From positions 124,001 to 188,000 of the forward strand of contig JACRNC010000003.1 of NCBI GenBank assembly GCA_016219375.1: DNA of 64,000 nt, written 5' to 3'. The position numbers and the translations under genes were made by a program. Below the pieces are notes generated by a model. That model worked only from the letters and a program-made list of their open reading frames with translations, had not been told where the DNA came from and ran no database searches. Within the stretch, counting starts at the first letter, position 1. Each line of letters starts with the position of its first letter. Shown here piece by piece: positions 57,236 to 64,000 of this stretch. The stretch comes from Burkholderiales bacterium (GTDB lineage Bacteria > Pseudomonadota > Gammaproteobacteria > Burkholderiales > Burkholderiaceae_C).

Positions 57236-58711
57236 TCAAGCGGACGGCGCGATGCCGCCCAGGCACAAGTATTTCATCTCGACATAGTCGTCGATGCCGT
57301 GGCGCGAGCCCTCGCGGCCGATGCCGGACTGCTTCATGCCGCCGAACGGCGCCTCGGCCGTGGAGATCAGGCCGGTGTTGACGCCGACCATGCCGTATTC
57401 CAGCGCCTCGCCGACGCGGAAGATGCGGCCCACGTCGCGGCTGTAGAAGTAGGCGGCCAGGCCGAACTCGGTGGCATTGGCCAGGGCAATGGCTTCTGCC
57501 TCGGTCTCGAAGCGGAACACCGGCGCGACCGGGCCGAAGGTCTCCTCGCGCGCGCAGCGCATGGAGGCGGTGGCGCCGGTCAGGATGGTCGGCTCATAGA
57601 AGCGCCCGCCCAGCGCCTTGCCGCCGGTGACCAGCTGCGCGCCCTGGCTCAGCGCATCGGCCACGTGCTGCTCCACCTTGGCCAGCGCCGGGGCGTCGAT
57701 CAGCGGGCCCACGGTGACGTCCGCGTCCATGCCGTTGCCGACCTTGAGCGCCTGCACGCGCTCGGCCAGCCTGGCCACGAAGGCATCGTGCACGCCGGCC
57801 TGCACGTAGATGCGGTTGGCGCACACGCAGGTCTGGCCGGCGTTGCGGTATTTGCTGACCAGCGCGCCCTCGGCCGCGGCATCCAGGTCGGCATCGTCGA
57901 AGACGATGAAGGGCGCGTTGCCGCCCAGCTCCAGCGACAGCTTCTTGATCGTCGGCGCGCACTGCGCCATCAGGATGCGGCCGACCTCGGTGGAGCCGGT
58001 GAAGGACAGGTGGCGCACCGTGTCGCTGGCGCACAGCACCTGGCCGATCTCGATGGAGCGCTGGGCATCGCCGGTGACCACGTTGAGCACGCCGCGCGGC
58101 ATGCCGGCGCGGTGGGCCAGCTCGGCCGCGGCCAGCGCGGTCAGCGGGGTCTGCTCGGCCGGCTTGATGACCACCGGGCAGCCGGCGGCCAGGGCCGGGG
58201 CCACCTTGCGGGTGATCATTGCCAGCGGGAAGTTCCACGGCGTGATGGCCGCGCACACGCCCACCGGCTGGCGCAGCACCAGCAGGCGCTTGGTCGGGTC
58301 GTGGGTGGCGACGACCTCGCCCGACACACGCCGCGCTTCCTCGGCGAACCACTCGACGAAGCTCGCGCCGTAGGCGATCTCGCCCTTGGCCTCGGCCAGC
58401 GGCTTGCCCTGCTCGGCGGTCAGGATGCGGGCCAGGTCGTCGGCATGGCGCATCAAGAGCGCATACCAGCGGATCAGGATGTCGTGCCGCGCCTTGGCGG
58501 TCAGCGCCCGCCACGGGCCCCAGGCCTGCTCGGCAGCCGTGATGGCGGCTTGCGTTTGCGCCGCGCCCAGGTTGGCCACCCGGGCCAGGCGCTCGCCGGT
58601 GGCCGGGTTGACCACGTCGAAGCGGCTGTCTGCGGCCAGCCACATGCCGTCGATGTAGGCATCGGCCTTGAGCAGGCCGCTTTCCTGGAGGGGGAGGGGC
58701 GGGGCAGGCAT
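57236..58711 (-). CDS. NAD(P)-dependent succinate-semialdehyde dehydrogenase-like enzyme
   Basis: 491 residues of the aldehyde dehydrogenase superfamily. The catalytic Cys lies in NAGQTCVCANRIYVQAGVHD and the general-base Glu in LELGGNAPFIVFDDADLD; the nucleotide site is FTGSTEVGRILMAQCAPT. The sequence WFAEEARRVSGEVV near residue 120 is typical of GabD. It oxidises succinate semialdehyde to succinate. It lies beside the zinc alcohol dehydrogenase and a hydroxyacyl-CoA dehydrogenase, all on the minus strand, perhaps for short-chain hydroxy acid or alcohol use. Confidence 0.92.
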   Translation of the reverse strand: MPAPPLPLQESGLLKADAYIDGMWLAADSRFDVVNPATGERLARVANLGAAQTQAAITAAEQAWGPWRALTAKARHDILIRWYALLMRHADDLARILTAEQGKPLAEAKGEIAYGASFVEWFAEEARRVSGEVVATHDPTKRLLVLRQPVGVCAAITPWNFPLAMITRKVAPALAAGCPVVIKPAEQTPLTALAAAELAHRAGMPRGVLNVVTGDAQRSIEIGQVLCASDTVRHLSFTGSTEVGRILMAQCAPTIKKLSLELGGNAPFIVFDDADLDAAAEGALVSKYRNAGQTCVCANRIYVQAGVHDAFVARLAERVQALKVGNGMDADVTVGPLIDAPALAKVEQHVADALSQGAQLVTGGKALGGRFYEPTILTGATASMRCAREETFGPVAPVFRFETEAEAIALANATEFGLAAYFYSRDVGRIFRVGEALEYGMVGVNTGLISTAEAPFGGMKQSGIGREGSRHGIDDYVEMKYLCLGGIAPSA

Positions 58712-58764
58712 GACGGGATGCTAGCGCCGTGGGCGACCCTGGAGGCCCCAGGGGCCTCCGGGGC

Positions 58765-59874
58765 TCAGCCGAAGACGATCACGCCGCGCGCATTGCGGCC
58801 TTCGGCCAGGTCGGCGAAGGCCTGCGGCGCCTCGTCGATGGTGTAGCGATGCGTGATCAGCTCATCGAGCTTGAGCCGGCCGCCCTTGTACAGCGACAGC
58901 AGGCGGGGGAAGTCCGCGCGCGGGCGGGCCGAGCCGAAGTAGCTGCCGGTCAGCGTCTTCTCTTCCAGCGTCAGGCTCAGCGTGCGGATGCTGGTCTGGT
59001 CCTTGGCTGGGGCCACGCCCACCACCACCGCCTTGCCGCCCTTGCGCAGCGCGCCGTAGGCCTGGGCCACGACCTCGCCATAGCCCACGCATTCGAAGGC
59101 GTAGTCCGCGCCGCCGCCGGTGAGCTTGCGCAGGGCCTTGACCACGTTCTCCTCGGTCTTGGCATTGACCGTGTGCGTGGCGCCGAAGAGGCGTGCCAGC
59201 TCCAGCTTGCTGTCGGACGTGTCCACCGCGACGATGATGGACGCGCCACTCAGCGCGCAGCCCTGGATGGCATTCAGGCCCACGCCGCCGGCGCCGAAGA
59301 CCACGGTGACTGAGCCCGGCTCGACCTTGGCCGTGTTGCACACCGCGCCCACGCCGGTCATCACGCCGCAGCCGATCAGCGCGCAGCGGTCCAGCGGCAC
59401 GTCCTTTTCCACCTTGACCACGTTGTCCACGTGCAGCGTGGCGTACTCCGACATCACGCCGCAGCCCGAGAAGATGTTCAGCGGCTGGCCCTGTGCGTCG
59501 GTGGTGCGCAGCGTGCCGTCGGGCAGGGTGTAGGTCGCCTTGGCCGCCTGGTCGCACAGCTGCGGCCGGCCGGTGACGCAGTAGCGGCAGTGGCCGCACA
59601 TGCTCACGAAGGAGCTCACCACATGGTCGCCCACGGCGAACTCGGTCACGCCTTCGCCCACCTCGACGACGACGCCGGCGCCTTCATGGCCCAGCACCAG
59701 CGGCGTGGGCAGCGGGATGGTGCCGTTGGTGGCCGACAGGTCGCTGTGGCACACGCCGACGGCAGCGAGCTTGATCATCACCTCGCCGCGCTGGGGCGAG
59801 GCGATCTGGATGGTCTCCACCGCGACCGGCTGGTTGACGCCGCGACAGACGACGGCCTTGGACGTTACGGGCAT
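58765..59874 (-). CDS. Zinc-dependent alcohol dehydrogenase (MDR, class III-like)
   Basis: 369 residues. Catalytic zinc ligands are in GVCHSDLSATNG and LGHEGAGVVVEVGEG; the structural zinc loop is CGHCRYCVTGRPQLC. The Rossmann motif VVFGAGGVGLNAIQGC binds NAD(P). It oxidises an alcohol or glutathione-bound hydroxymethyl group; the signature loops resemble the formaldehyde dehydrogenase/class III group but the full glutathione site cannot be confirmed by eye. It follows the hydroxyacyl-CoA dehydrogenase with a 6-bp gap and precedes the aldehyde dehydrogenase, which could take its product. Confidence 0.92.
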   Translation of the reverse strand: MPVTSKAVVCRGVNQPVAVETIQIASPQRGEVMIKLAAVGVCHSDLSATNGTIPLPTPLVLGHEGAGVVVEVGEGVTEFAVGDHVVSSFVSMCGHCRYCVTGRPQLCDQAAKATYTLPDGTLRTTDAQGQPLNIFSGCGVMSEYATLHVDNVVKVEKDVPLDRCALIGCGVMTGVGAVCNTAKVEPGSVTVVFGAGGVGLNAIQGCALSGASIIVAVDTSDSKLELARLFGATHTVNAKTEENVVKALRKLTGGGADYAFECVGYGEVVAQAYGALRKGGKAVVVGVAPAKDQTSIRTLSLTLEEKTLTGSYFGSARPRADFPRLLSLYKGGRLKLDELITHRYTIDEAPQAFADLAEGRNARGVIVFG

Positions 59875-59880
59875 GTTGGA

Positions 59881-61470
59881 TCACTCCTCATCAGACAAAA
59901 GGGATGCGCCGAGCAGCGCGCGGCGTTGCAGCCAGCTGCTCGGACGATAACGGGGGTCGCCGGTCTGGGCCTGCAGGTTCTTCAGCAGCGCCAGCACGGT
60001 CATCGGGCCGAGCTGGTCGCCCCAGGCCAGCGGGCCCAGCGGATAGCCCAGGCCCAGCGTGACGGCGCGGTCGATGTCGGCCGGCGCGGCGATGCGCTGC
60101 TGGGCGATCTCGCAGGCGATGTTGATGATGGTGGCCAGCACGCGTTGCGTCACTAGGCCGGCGCTGTCGCGGATCACGCTCACCGGCACGCCGTCGCTGG
60201 CCAGCAGGCCGTGGGCAGCCTCGCGCCAGAGCTGGGTCGTCAGCGGATTGGTCATCAGCACGCGGCGCCGGCTGGTATCCATCAGCGTCTCGATGGCCAG
60301 CGTGCGGCGGGCATCGAGCTGCTCGCGAGCGACGCAGGTGGTGGTGTCCTCGCCCAGCGGCGTGACCAGGCACAGGCTGTCGTCGTCCGGGCGCTCGTTG
60401 CCATCGATGCGCGCGCCCAGGCGCTGCAGCAGTTCGACCACGGCCTCGCGGGCCTCGGGGCGCTCGCGGCTGACCCAGACCTTGGCCGCGCGGTCGGTGG
60501 GCGCGGGGGGCTCGTCGAACAGCTCCTGCTTGCCGGCGTCATAGCGGTAGAAGCCGCGGCCGGTCTTGCGGCCCAGCGTGCCGGCGGCCAGCATCTGGCG
60601 CGTCAGCGGCTGCGGGCGAAAGCGCGGCTCCTCGAAGTACTGGTGGTAGATGGATTCCATCACCGGGTGCGACACGTCCAACCCGGTCAGGTCCAGCAGC
60701 TCGAAGGGCCCCAGGCGGAAGCCCGCGGTGTCGCGCAGGATGCGGTCGAGCTGATGGAAGGGCGCCACGCCCTCGGCCAGGATGCGCAGCGCCTCGGTGC
60801 CGTAGCCACGGCCGGCGTGGTTGACGATGAAGCCCGGCGTGTCCTGCGCGCGCACTGCGGTGTGGCCCACGCGCCGGCCCAGTGCGAGCAGGAAGTCACC
60901 CACGGCGCGGTCGGTGAGCAGCCCGTCGATGACCTCGACGATCTTCATCAGCGGCACCGGGTTGAAGAAATGCCAACCGGCCACGCGCTGCGGGTGCTTC
61001 AAGCCGGCGGCAATGGCCGTGACCGACAGCGACGACGTGTTGGTGGCCAGCACGCACTGCGGCGAGACCAGCGCCTCCAGCTCGGCAAAGAGCGCGCGCT
61101 TGGCGTCCAGGCTCTCGACGATGGCCTCGACCACCACGTCGCAGCCGGCCAGGTCGGGCAGGCCGGCGGCCACCGTCAGGCGGCCCGTTGCGGAAGTGGC
61201 CTGATCCGCCGTGAGCTTGCCCTTGGCCTGCAGCGTGGCGAACGTCTGCGCCAGCAGCTCGCGGGCCTCGGCCGCGCCGCCCGGGCGGCCGTCGTGCAGC
61301 ACCACTTGTATACCGGCCTGGGCGGCGATCTGGGCGATGCCCCGGCCCATCACGCCGCAGCCCACCAGGCCCAGACGCAGGGCGGTGGATTCAGCGGCGG
61401 GCAGTGCGGCGGCAGAAGAAGCCGCGGAAGAAGCGGCCGGCGCGGCGGCGTGTCGATCGTTGTCGCTCAT
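59881..61470 (-). CDS. 3-hydroxyacyl-CoA dehydrogenase (PaaH-like, two C-terminal HAD domains)
   Basis: 529 residues from ATG 61470. After an Ala-rich leader comes LGLVGCGVMGRGIAQIAAQA (NAD site), then VAGWHFFNPVPLMKIVEVID and TPGFIVNHAGRGYGTEALRI, the HAD core. A second C-terminal helical HAD domain follows (RRRVLMTNPLTTQLWREAAH; ATIINIACEIAQQRIAAPAD). PaaH-type enzymes act in phenylacetate degradation or 3-hydroxybutyryl-CoA oxidation; no other paa genes are present. It is the first gene of an operon with the alcohol and aldehyde dehydrogenases. Confidence 0.92.
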   Translation of the reverse strand: MSDNDRHAAAPAASSAASSAAALPAAESTALRLGLVGCGVMGRGIAQIAAQAGIQVVLHDGRPGGAAEARELLAQTFATLQAKGKLTADQATSATGRLTVAAGLPDLAGCDVVVEAIVESLDAKRALFAELEALVSPQCVLATNTSSLSVTAIAAGLKHPQRVAGWHFFNPVPLMKIVEVIDGLLTDRAVGDFLLALGRRVGHTAVRAQDTPGFIVNHAGRGYGTEALRILAEGVAPFHQLDRILRDTAGFRLGPFELLDLTGLDVSHPVMESIYHQYFEEPRFRPQPLTRQMLAAGTLGRKTGRGFYRYDAGKQELFDEPPAPTDRAAKVWVSRERPEAREAVVELLQRLGARIDGNERPDDDSLCLVTPLGEDTTTCVAREQLDARRTLAIETLMDTSRRRVLMTNPLTTQLWREAAHGLLASDGVPVSVIRDSAGLVTQRVLATIINIACEIAQQRIAAPADIDRAVTLGLGYPLGPLAWGDQLGPMTVLALLKNLQAQTGDPRYRPSSWLQRRALLGASLLSDEE

Positions 61471-61730
61471 CGGGATGGAGGCAGCGGAGGGGAGAAGGGG
61501 AAGGCGCCCGGCGGCCGGGGCCGGATCGCGCGCGGGGTCGCCATTGTGTACAGGAAATGCGCCCACTCCCCCTCATTCGCGGTTCACCCCGCATCAACCC
61601 CGTGTTGGTCAAACGGGCGTTCCAATACGGTGCACAGACCGGTTTGTATACCTAGAAACAGCACATGGCCGATCCCGACTGACCCGCCGGCCTTGTCGAT
61701 CCCGCCGCAACCATTGCCCTCGCCAACGAG

Positions 61731-62309
61731 GTGCCGGTCTCCGAGCCGCCCCTGTCCTCGCCGGACGAGACGGCCCGCCTGACCGGCCTGCTGCTGCGCA
61801 TCGGCGAAGGCGACTCGCGCGCCTTCGAGGCCTTCTACGACGCCACCATCCCGGTGGCGCTGGCCTTCGCTCGTCGGCTGGTGATGGAGTCGGACGTGGA
61901 CGACGTGCTGTCCGATGCCTACTTCGACGTCTGGCAGCAGGCGGCGCAGCACGAGGCCCTGAGCGGCACGCCGCTGGCGTGGCTGCTGCAATTGGTGCGC
62001 CGCCACGCGCTGCACCATCTGCAGCGCGCGGCCGAGCGCGAAAGCCTGGCCGAGCTGCCGCCGCCGGTGCACGAGCTGGTGGTGGAGGAGCCGTGCCCGC
62101 AGGACACGCTGTCGCGCTTCCAGTCCGGGCAGCAGCTGCAGGCCGCGCTGGCGGCCTTGTCCGCGCACGAGCGATGGGTGATGGCGCTGTCCTACTATCG
62201 CGAGCTTTCCCACTCGCAGATCAGCCGCCACACCGGGCTGCCGCTGGGCACGGTCAAGTCGCTGATCCTGCGCGCCCAGGGCAAGCTGCGCTCGGTGCTC
62301 GCACGCTAA
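61731..62309 (+). CDS. ECF RNA polymerase sigma factor
   Basis: 192 residues from a GTG at 61731. Region 2 is FEAFYDATIPVALAFARRLV through DVDDVLSDAYFDVWQQA, and region 4 with the HTH is YYRELSHSQISRHTGLPLGT followed by VKSLILRAQGKLRSVL. Only regions 2 and 4 are present, as in extracytoplasmic function sigmas. A cupin gene with a ChrR-like core follows after 28 bp. The signal is unknown; ChrR-linked sigmas respond to singlet oxygen or related stress. No clear autopromoter was found in the 260-bp upstream region. Confidence 0.93.
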   Translation: MPVSEPPLSSPDETARLTGLLLRIGEGDSRAFEAFYDATIPVALAFARRLVMESDVDDVLSDAYFDVWQQAAQHEALSGTPLAWLLQLVRRHALHHLQRAAERESLAELPPPVHELVVEEPCPQDTLSRFQSGQQLQAALAALSAHERWVMALSYYRELSHSQISRHTGLPLGTVKSLILRAQGKLRSVLAR

Positions 62310-62337
62310 GGCGGCGCGCGACCGGGTGCCGTCCACC

Positions 62338-62850
62338 ATGAAGCCTGCCGAGCAGTACCGCGCCGCTGATCCCGATGCGCCCGCCCAGGGCGATGCTCCG
62401 CTGGGCGAGCGCCTGCTGGCCGAGCTGCTGCGGGCCCTGCCGCGCGGGGCGGGCAGCAAGGCCGACACCGCTGCCAGCGAGCGCATCAAGTCGCGCCTGC
62501 TGGGGCGCATCGCCGCCGATGTGGCCGGCCGCACGGTGCAGGCCGAGGAGGGCGACTGGCTGCCCATCTGGGAGGGCGTGCAGTGCAAGGTGCTGCACGT
62601 GCACTCGGACCGCGAGCTGTCCTGCCTGCTGCGCTTCGCGCCCGGCGCCTGGCTGCCGGCCCACCGCCATCCGGTGGCCGAGGAGTGCATCGTGCTGCAC
62701 GGCGTGGTGCGCGTGGGCGAGCAGCTGCACGTGCGCGAGGGCGGCTACCACATCGTGCAGGCCGGCGGCCTGCACGCCCGCGTGGGCAGCGACACCGGCG
62801 CGTTGATCTACCTGCGCGGACCGATGCCCGAGATCGGGCTGTTCATCTGA
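62338..62850 (+). CDS. ChrR-like cupin protein, likely partner of the ECF sigma factor
   Basis: 170 residues. The N-terminal helical part (GERLLAELLRALPRGAGSK) and linker KSRLLGRIAADVAGR lead to a cupin (FAPGAWLPAHRHPVAEECIV with His and Glu ligands; LHVREGGYHIVQAGGLHARV). This matches the ChrR anti-sigma architecture, except that I cannot see the HxxxCxxC zinc motif of the anti-sigma domain. It may act through a metal in the cupin, or be a sensor that no longer holds the sigma by zinc. ATG 62338 is used; GTG 62326 is an alternative. Confidence 0.82.
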   Translation: MKPAEQYRAADPDAPAQGDAPLGERLLAELLRALPRGAGSKADTAASERIKSRLLGRIAADVAGRTVQAEEGDWLPIWEGVQCKVLHVHSDRELSCLLRFAPGAWLPAHRHPVAEECIVLHGVVRVGEQLHVREGGYHIVQAGGLHARVGSDTGALIYLRGPMPEIGLFI

Positions 62851-62886
62851 GGCGCGCGGGCGCCTGGAGGATGTTCAGCGGACGTC

Positions 62887-63246
62887 TCAGTCGTCCCAGC
62901 GGTCCCAGTCGCCACGGCGCTCCCAGCCGTGGGGATAGGCGCGGCGATCCCAGTGGTGATGGTGGTGATGGCGGCGGCGCGGCTCGACGATGACCACCGG
63001 CCGCGGCGGCACGGCATAGACCGGCTGCGGCGCGTAGACCACGGGGGCGGCGCCATACACGACCACGGGCGGCGCGTGCATCACGCGCGGCGGCGGCGTG
63101 TTGGACAGCCGGGTGCGCACGCCGGACTGCGGCGCGTCGATGCCCACCGACCAGTAGACCTTGTCGGCACGGGCGGCCCCGCTGGCCAGCAGTGCGCCCA
63201 GGGCCAGGGCGCCGAGCAATGCGCGGCCGGTGATCGATTTCGACAT
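62887..63246 (-). CDS. Periplasmic Pro/His-rich hypothetical protein
   Basis: 119 residues with a clear signal peptide (ALLGALALGALLASGAARAD). The mature part has VYWSVGIDAPQSGVRTRLSN, a Pro/Val/Tyr region and a charged tail with six consecutive His (RRRHHHHHHWDRRAYPHGWE). Small periplasmic proteins of this form occur widely in Burkholderiales with unknown role; the His-rich tail suggests metal binding. The gene converges with the ECF-cupin pair, which ends 37 bp away. No known motif. Confidence 0.75.
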   Translation of the reverse strand: MSKSITGRALLGALALGALLASGAARADKVYWSVGIDAPQSGVRTRLSNTPPPRVMHAPPVVVYGAAPVVYAPQPVYAVPPRPVVIVEPRRRHHHHHHWDRRAYPHGWERRGDWDRWDD

Positions 63247-63450
63247 GGTTTGGCTCCTCTCGTTGTGACCGGCCGGGCGTGGCCGCCCGTCTACCGTCCG
63301 TCATCCAACGCGCCAGGCGGCCTTGCGGTTCACTGACGTTGCACAGAGAAGCGTAAGGAAGTGCAAAGCGGGGAGTTCGAAGCGGGGGAGTGCGAAGCGC
63401 GAAGCGCGCGGAGTCGAGCCGCCGCGGCGGGTGCAGCGCCGTGCGCTGCG

Positions 63451-64000
63451 TCAGTGCAGCTCGTCCATGCGCGAATGCGCGAACTGCCGCGCCACCTCGT
63501 CCGGATAGCGGCGCAGGTTGGCGCGGTGACGCAGGCCGATGAGCACCATCGTGGCCGCCACGACGATGCCGAACACCGTGATCGCGCCGAAGGCCGACAT
63601 GCCCCAGCGCGTCATGCCCACGTAGAACGCGCCCAGCGCCAGGATGCAGGCCTGCTCGTTGAAGTTCTGCACCGCGATCGAGCGGCCGGCGCCCATCAGG
63701 TTGTGGCCGCGGTGCTGCAGCAGCGCGTTCATCGGCACCACCAGGAAGCCGCCCAGGCCCCCCAGCAGGATGAGGAAGGGCACGGCCAGCTGCACGGTGT
63801 CGATGAAGTTCATGCCGACCACCAGCAGGCCCATCGCCACGCCCACCGGGATCACCGCCGTGGCCTGGTGCAGCTGCATGCGCCACGAGGCCAGCACCGC
63901 GCCCACCGCGGTGCCCACCGCCACCACGCCCACCAGGGCAGAGGCTTGCGTCGTGCCGTAGCCCAGGGCCGCGGCGGCCCATGACAGCACGATGTAGCGC
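63451..64000 (-). CDS. Lysophospholipid transporter LplT-like MFS protein, 5' end outside window
   Basis: The frame is open to the window edge; the track start at 63990 is an internal Met. About 183 residues of the C-terminal half are seen, with six membrane helices and conserved segments LQHRGHNLMGAGRSIAVQNF and FNEQACILALGAFYVGMTRW. These resemble LplT, which flips lysophospholipids across the inner membrane for reacylation. The terminal LRRYPDEVARQFAHSRMDEL is hydrophilic. The end lies 205 bp from the His-rich gene; nothing was recognised in that gap beyond irregular GAAGCG repeats. Confidence 0.85.
   Translation of the reverse strand, partial: RYIVLSWAAAALGYGTTQASALVGVVAVGTAVGAVLASWRMQLHQATAVIPVGVAMGLLVVGMNFIDTVQLAVPFLILLGGLGGFLVVPMNALLQHRGHNLMGAGRSIAVQNFNEQACILALGAFYVGMTRWGMSAFGAITVFGIVVAATMVLIGLRHRANLRRYPDEVARQFAHSRMDELH

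Noticed and set aside
61600-61660. Sigma70 or ECF promoter upstream of the sigma factor gene
   Set aside because: TATACC near 61647 and TTGGTC near 61604 are present, but spacing and partner boxes do not give a convincing promoter.

Overview
The window looks like chromosomal DNA of a high-GC betaproteobacterium in the order Burkholderiales, most likely the Rubrivivax/Leptothrix/Sphaerotilus/Ideonella group. The evidence is the gene order dedD-cvpA-purF-metZ and gltX followed by tRNA-Ala/Glu/Asp, a PEP-CTERM protein, an EpsD-type prolyl isomerase, and the strong GC skew of third codon positions. Coding density is high. No phage, integrase, transposase or CRISPR array is visible. The first gene (SPOR protein) and the last (LplT-type transporter) are cut by the window edges.

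Layout. 1-5.3 kb: SPOR protein end, CvpA, PurF, MetZ, GltX. 5.3-5.8 kb: a three-tRNA operon (Ala-GGC, Glu-TTC, Asp-GTC) with its own promoter and terminator. 5.9-12.6 kb: a TetR regulator divergent from a beta-oxidation operon (acyl-CoA dehydrogenase, thiolase, FadB/FadJ-like fusion, CaiB-type CoA-transferase whose 3' end looks truncated). 12.6-13.0 kb: a lower-GC hypothetical gene. 13.1-20 kb: DUF455 protein, M16 peptidase, PEP-CTERM protein, H-NS-like protein, MltB-like transglycosylase. 20-24.3 kb: a MoxR/DUF58/TgpA-type transglutaminase operon. 24.4-27 kb: HDAC-like deacetylase and MscS channel.

27.0-27.9 kb is the only long non-coding stretch. It holds two inverted copies of a ~239-bp palindromic element. 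The stems differ in sequence between copies, but base pairing is kept within each copy; I regard this as the most unusual signal in the window. 27.9-40 kb: a GlcG/HbpS-like gene and an accessory type VI secretion cluster (tssA on +; M15 peptidase, PAAR, unknown two-TM protein, tssM, tagF and an ompA-like gene on -). The sheath, tube and baseplate genes are not in the window.

40-47.5 kb: DMT transporter and O6-alkylguanine methyltransferase, phosphomannomutase, WaaA, TolC-family protein, and a Pcm-type methyltransferase; short tandem repeats lie on both sides of the tolC-like gene. 47.6-52.8 kb: a TetR-MFP-RND efflux operon with palindromic operators. 53-57 kb: UppP, tRNA-Gly(CCC), TrmB, EpsD-like lipoprotein, LpxO-like hydroxylase. 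57.2-61.5 kb: aldehyde dehydrogenase, zinc alcohol dehydrogenase, 3-hydroxyacyl-CoA dehydrogenase. 61.7-64 kb: ECF sigma factor with a ChrR-like cupin, a His-rich periplasmic protein, and the LplT fragment.

Functional themes are envelope biogenesis (UppP, WaaA, LpxO, MltB, TgpA operon, EpsD, LplT), fatty acid and aldehyde catabolism, efflux (TolC-like plus RND), and contact-dependent secretion (T6SS accessory genes). All coordinates and motif statements were read by eye; no database search was run.
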